Part shown: positions 42,780 through 45,810 of the stretch, piece by piece
Numbering within the stretch: position 1 is the first letter of the stretch
How the letters are laid out: the number at the start of each line of letters is the position of its first letter
Source of the DNA: Muribaculaceae bacterium
Lineage (GTDB): Bacteria > Bacteroidota > Bacteroidia > Bacteroidales > Muribaculaceae
Reading direction: 5' to 3'
Assembly: GCA_009775355.1 (NCBI GenBank)
Contig: VSPN01000016.1
Span: 1 to 45,810 of the forward strand
Length of the DNA stretch: 45,810 nt
Program-made: the position numbers and the translations under genes
The notes under the pieces: model-generated
What the model was told of the DNA's origin: nothing
Seen by the model: the letters and a program-made list of their open reading frames with translations, nothing else
Databases searched by the model: none

Positions 42780-43260
42780 GACTCGCAATCTTGGAAAAGA
42801 TCTCGAAAACAAGGGTTTTATTCCACAACAGCCATGGAAAAAACGTGATACTGTTTCTTGTGGCGAAAAAGGCAAGATGTATATCGCTCAGACCCTACGC
42901 AACACGGCATGTTGTGTACACAGAATCGATGGTGTCATAATTGGTTCTAAACAACCAAAATGTGACTACCTTATGCTGGTCAGAGACGAGACCGAGAAAC
43001 CTGTTGGAGAAAGTTTTATTGAAATCAAGGGTTGCGACATCATGCACGCTGTCGAGCAACTTGAAGCGACACTACGACATTTTAATGTGCAAAGATGTTC
43101 TGAACTGGACTGTAGAGCCAGAGTTGTGACTTCACGCTCGATTCCGGGATCTGTCACAAAAGGGGAATTCGAAAGAGCCCGTGTCAGATTCAATAAATTA
43201 TACAGTTGCAAATTGAAGAGGATTAAGCCATCTTGTCCTGACACCCCCGCGTTTGGATAA
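42772..43260 (+). CDS. Small PD-(D/E)XK-nuclease-like partner of the ATPase
   Basis: A 162-aa protein without membrane segments. The ATG at 42772 overlaps the ATPase stop by 8 nt. The core reads RIDGVII, KCDYLMLV, ESFIEIKG and IMHAVEQLEATL. Asp65, then Glu84-x-Lys86 on the next strand, then a helix with His92 and Gln96 fits the D...ExK...QL layout of PD-(D/E)XK endonuclease-like folds. The assignment is from pattern only. The C-terminus is basic (KLKRIKPS), which fits nucleic-acid binding. Known ATPase-nuclease defence pairs use HNH (Septu) or TOPRIM (PARIS, OLD/Gabija) partners. I do not recognise this pairing. Confidence 0.7.
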   Translation: MAETRNLGKDLENKGFIPQQPWKKRDTVSCGEKGKMYIAQTLRNTACCVHRIDGVIIGSKQPKCDYLMLVRDETEKPVGESFIEIKGCDIMHAVEQLEATLRHFNVQRCSELDCRARVVTSRSIPGSVTKGEFERARVRFNKLYSCKLKRIKPSCPDTPAFG

Positions 43261-43330
43261 AAACCTTGAATACTCAAATCAGCTTTAGGCTCTCTATATA
43301 TACCACAAACAATAAACACTTGTTAATCAA

Positions 43331-44428
43331 ATGATTACCCCCCCCGATAATAATTCTGCAATACAGCAGAATGTCAAATCAGGATCGCGTAGGTGCGGCC
43401 TCGACATAGTAAGAACTATAGCATGCGCGAGCGTGATCGCCTCTCATTTCTTCTTGTATACCGACTTCAACAAGACGGCTTTCGATTCTCCCGAGATGTT
43501 TTTTCAAGGTATGCTGAGCTCCATCATAATCGGATCTGACCTCTATATGATGCTGACTGGTTTCCTTTGCATGAACAAAACATTCGGCAAGAAATTCTAT
43601 TTCAGCGGAATAAAGGTGCTGGCGAGCTATCTGTTTTTCTCGTTGCTCACTATTATACTCGGTGTATATCTGTTTCATAACGGCATGACATGGCAGAAGG
43701 GAATACTCGGTATATTCAGTTTTTCCACAATTCCATATGCCTGGTACATAGAGATGTGGATCGGACTGTTCTTACTTGCACCTTTTCTGAACATATGGTA
43801 TAAGGCATTGCCGACCAAACGCATGAAGAAGTGGCTGATATTAATCTTATTCCTGCTTACGGCACTCCCCGATTTCCTGAACAGGTATGACATGTATCTC
43901 TGGCCGCAGTACTGGAAAGGCATATATCCTTTGATGTTCTATTTTATCGGATGCTATGTCCGCGAATTCTCTCCAAAATTCGATCGACGGCTACTGGCTC
44001 TTGGCATTCTTGCCATTCTTCTGGTCGGTCCTGTTTTCAACACAGCGGTGACACATCCCACATATCTTCACATAATTGGAGGGAGAAGCGGGATTTTCAT
44101 CGGACCGCTGGCCATCATGATATTTCTTTGTTTCTATGACTGGAATGTATCTTCATGGTATGGCAAGGAAATATTCAAAGCCATTTCACTGCGTTCGCTC
44201 GACATATTCCTGTGCAGCGCAACCCTCGACGCGCTGATTTATCCATGGTTCAGATCACATGTGTTCATAAACCAGTCTCAATACCTGAAATGGTATTTTG
44301 TGATCGTTCCCACAATATTTATAATCGCGTTTGGTATCGCTTCAGCCAAAAGAATAATTTTTTCCGCCGCCGACAGGATTATCGCACCACTCAATCTCGG
44401 CTTCATGCTCCAGAACAAAGCCGGCTGA
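43331..44428 (+). CDS. Acyltransferase-3 family membrane protein, C8 tract after start (ON)
   Basis: A 365-aa polytopic membrane protein of the acyltransferase-3 family: CGLDIVRTIACASVIASHFFLYTD (His of the first helix), GSDLYMMLTGFLCMNK, FSFSTIPYAWYIEMWIGLFLLAPFLN, then roughly eight more helices, all read as separate blocks. The frame begins ATG ATT ACC CCC CCC GAT, so eight C lie at codons 3-5. C9 gives M-I-T-P-P-R and a stop; C7 stops after about 25 codons. A tract right behind the start codon is a true on/off switch. It lies 70 nt after the ATPase-nuclease pair. Confidence 0.9.
   Translation: MITPPDNNSAIQQNVKSGSRRCGLDIVRTIACASVIASHFFLYTDFNKTAFDSPEMFFQGMLSSIIIGSDLYMMLTGFLCMNKTFGKKFYFSGIKVLASYLFFSLLTIILGVYLFHNGMTWQKGILGIFSFSTIPYAWYIEMWIGLFLLAPFLNIWYKALPTKRMKKWLILILFLLTALPDFLNRYDMYLWPQYWKGIYPLMFYFIGCYVREFSPKFDRRLLALGILAILLVGPVFNTAVTHPTYLHIIGGRSGIFIGPLAIMIFLCFYDWNVSSWYGKEIFKAISLRSLDIFLCSATLDALIYPWFRSHVFINQSQYLKWYFVIVPTIFIIAFGIASAKRIIFSAADRIIAPLNLGFMLQNKAG
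43338..43345 (+). repeat. Homopolymer C8 tract, ON phase
   Basis: Eight C starting 7 nt after the start of the acyltransferase gene. Both one-base changes cause early termination. Confidence 0.85.
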
Positions 44429-44476
44429 ACATCGAATCAGATCAACTGCCACGACCGGATCGGGGGAAAAGTATTT

Positions 44477-45619
44477 ATGAAAGTTCTTGTCTGCATACCA
44501 TGTCTGCTGACCGGCGGAACCGAGATCCAGACCCTCAGTCTGGTCCAGGCTCTTGCCGCTGCCGGACATGACGTCACTACCGTCTGCTATTTCGAACATT
44601 CGCCCGAAATCATAAGGCGATATGAGGAGGCAGGCGCAGATGTGAGCCTTTTGTCGCCCGACGGTTCAAGACCCGTCGGCGTCAGAAACACGCTGGGTCT
44701 CCTGTGGAGCGGTCTCCGCAAGACCGTCAGAGAGGTCAGACCCGACGTGGCTCATGTGCAGTACATGGCGCCGGGAGCGATTCCGATCGTGCTGTTGCGA
44801 GCCCTCGGCGTAAGGAGGATTGTCGCGACAGCCCATACTGCTGCCGATATATATTCGCCGGGCGGCTTGAAAATCATATCCTTGCTCAACCGCAGGGTAC
44901 TTCGGGCGTTCCAGTGCATAACCGAGCGAGCTGAGAAATCATTCTTTGGTGCGTCCTCACTGTTTGACGGCAATAATAAGCTCCGCAGACACGACAATCA
45001 CTTCACTATCTATAACAACCTTCCATCCTATATCTCGCTTCGTGAAGGCACCCGCGCGACCGACACTAAATCGGGAGGCATTACAATCGGGGTTGTCAGC
45101 AGACTTGAACCGATCAAGGGAATGGATCTGGTGATTCCGGCGTTCGCCTCAATCCACAAGGAATATCCCTGCACATCGCTGCTGGTTGTCGGTGACGGTT
45201 CTCTGAGAGAACGGATGGAGGCGGAGGCGGAATCGGCGGGACTGTCGGGTGCAGTTTCGTTCGCGGGGCGTCAGCCGCAGAGTAGTCTTCAGGAATATTA
45301 CGACAGGATCGACATTCTGCTGATGCCGTCGCGGTCGGAGGGCTTCGGCCTTACGGCTGTGGAGGGTATGGCACGCGGATGCGTGCTGGTGGCGGCGGAC
45401 ACCGGCGGATTGCCCGAGGTGGTTAGAGACGGAACAGACGGTCTGCTTCACCGTCCGGAAGACTCCGGCGATTTGGCAGATAAGGTGAAGATGTTGATAA
45501 AGGATGCCGCACTGATGAGGGCAATGTCGGAGTCTGCGCTCCGTCGCTCCGCGAATTTCTCACGCGAAGCCTACAATGCTCGCATCAAGTCTCTCTACGA
45601 CCTCCTCGCCCGCAAATAA
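44477..45619 (+). CDS. Glycosyltransferase family 4
   Basis: A 380-aa GT-B enzyme: CIPCLLTGGTEIQTLSLVQAL at the N-terminus, HVQYMAPGAIPIVLLRALG, then VVSRLEPIKGMDLVIPAF, VVGDGSLRERM and SRSEGFGLTAVEGMARGCVLV with the E-x7-E pair. It is the last gene of the window and of the plus-strand cluster. Its GC content is higher than the centre of the locus, suggesting the right edge of the AT-rich block has been passed. It has no homopolymer tract. It probably adds a sugar to the repeat unit or core. Confidence 0.93.
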   Translation: MKVLVCIPCLLTGGTEIQTLSLVQALAAAGHDVTTVCYFEHSPEIIRRYEEAGADVSLLSPDGSRPVGVRNTLGLLWSGLRKTVREVRPDVAHVQYMAPGAIPIVLLRALGVRRIVATAHTAADIYSPGGLKIISLLNRRVLRAFQCITERAEKSFFGASSLFDGNNKLRRHDNHFTIYNNLPSYISLREGTRATDTKSGGITIGVVSRLEPIKGMDLVIPAFASIHKEYPCTSLLVVGDGSLRERMEAEAESAGLSGAVSFAGRQPQSSLQEYYDRIDILLMPSRSEGFGLTAVEGMARGCVLVAADTGGLPEVVRDGTDGLLHRPEDSGDLADKVKMLIKDAALMRAMSESALRRSANFSREAYNARIKSLYDLLARK

Positions 45620-45643
45620 CCTCCCGCAAAAGCAACCTCCGCC

Positions 45644-45804
45644 CCTCCGCGCACTCTGCGTGAGGCCAACACTGAAGCTCTCGCAGAGAGCGCAGAGGCG
45701 CAGAGATCGGACAGCACCCGCCAACACAAAGTAAACCTCCGCGTTCTCTGCGTTCTTCGCGTGAGGCAAAAAAATCTCTCGCAGAGAGACGCAGAGACGC
45801 AGAG
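45644..45804. repeat. Two diverged tandem repeats of GCAGAG-rich sequence
   Basis: Copies at about 45644-45705 and 45736-45804 share the order CCTCCGCG, CTCTGCG, TGAGGC, CTCGCAGAGAG and then GCAGAG repeats. Each contains self-complementary parts (CTCTGCG with CGCAGAG), so each can fold. No gene is seen in 45620-45810. Repeats of this CTCTGCG type are found between genes in many unrelated bacteria, often in several copies. Confidence 0.75.
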
Positions 45805-45810
45805 TTCTGA

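Noticed and set aside
1..45810. tRNA, rRNA, CRISPR array, transposase, integrase
   Set aside because: I looked for each and saw no supporting sequence.

Overview
The window looks like the chromosome of a Gram-negative Bacteroidota, most likely Bacteroidales and possibly Muribaculaceae. Reasons: promoters of the TTTG-N19-TAnnTTTG type (perfect copies before gmd and before the DUF4254 gene), few Shine-Dalgarno sites, a DUF4254 plus GT9 gene pair, a PorZ-like propeller protein of the type IX secretion world, and GC-rich housekeeping genes. The family-level placement is an inference.

Region 1 (1-18568) is a GC-rich core. It holds a secreted hypothetical protein, prfB, a GT9/DUF4254 pair on the minus strand, a uridine-kinase-like protein, and a tight run mgtE-mutS-radical SAM-LD-carboxypeptidase-phosphoribosyltransferase. 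A PorZ-like protein, two acyltransferase-3 membrane proteins and gmd follow. Region 2 (18569-20790) is a scar-like junction. It has a perfect 19-bp palindrome over a promoter, a truncated AAA ATPase operon, an unknown ORF and a leader of about 370 nt.

Region 3 (20791-45619) is a surface-glycan locus on one strand, markedly AT-rich from 20.8 to 33.6 kb. Its parts suggest a polyol-phosphate (teichoic-acid-like) polysaccharide: a TarI/IspD-like cytidylyltransferase, an extended SDR and a TagF/TagB-like transferase. It also has a Wzx flippase, several GT2, GT4 and GT32 glycosyltransferases, pyruvyltransferases with an FrhB-like partner, acyltransferases, and a PIG-L deacetylase / FemAB-like / ATP-grasp decoration module. 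I find no Wzy polymerase, initiating transferase or UpxY/UpxZ regulator in the window.

The most striking signal is a set of long poly-G/poly-C tracts (G7, G9, G8, C9, C8, plus a C6 at a frameshift) inside or at the ends of glycan-decorating genes. Two paralogous acyltransferases carry the tract at the same codon: one has G8 and is intact, the other has G9 and is frameshifted. This is what slipped-strand phase variation of a surface polysaccharide would look like. Nested in the locus is a two-gene module of an ABC-type ATPase and a small PD-(D/E)XK-like protein (41571-43260), a candidate anti-phage system with no name I recognise. The window ends in two diverged tandem repeats rich in GCAGAG units.
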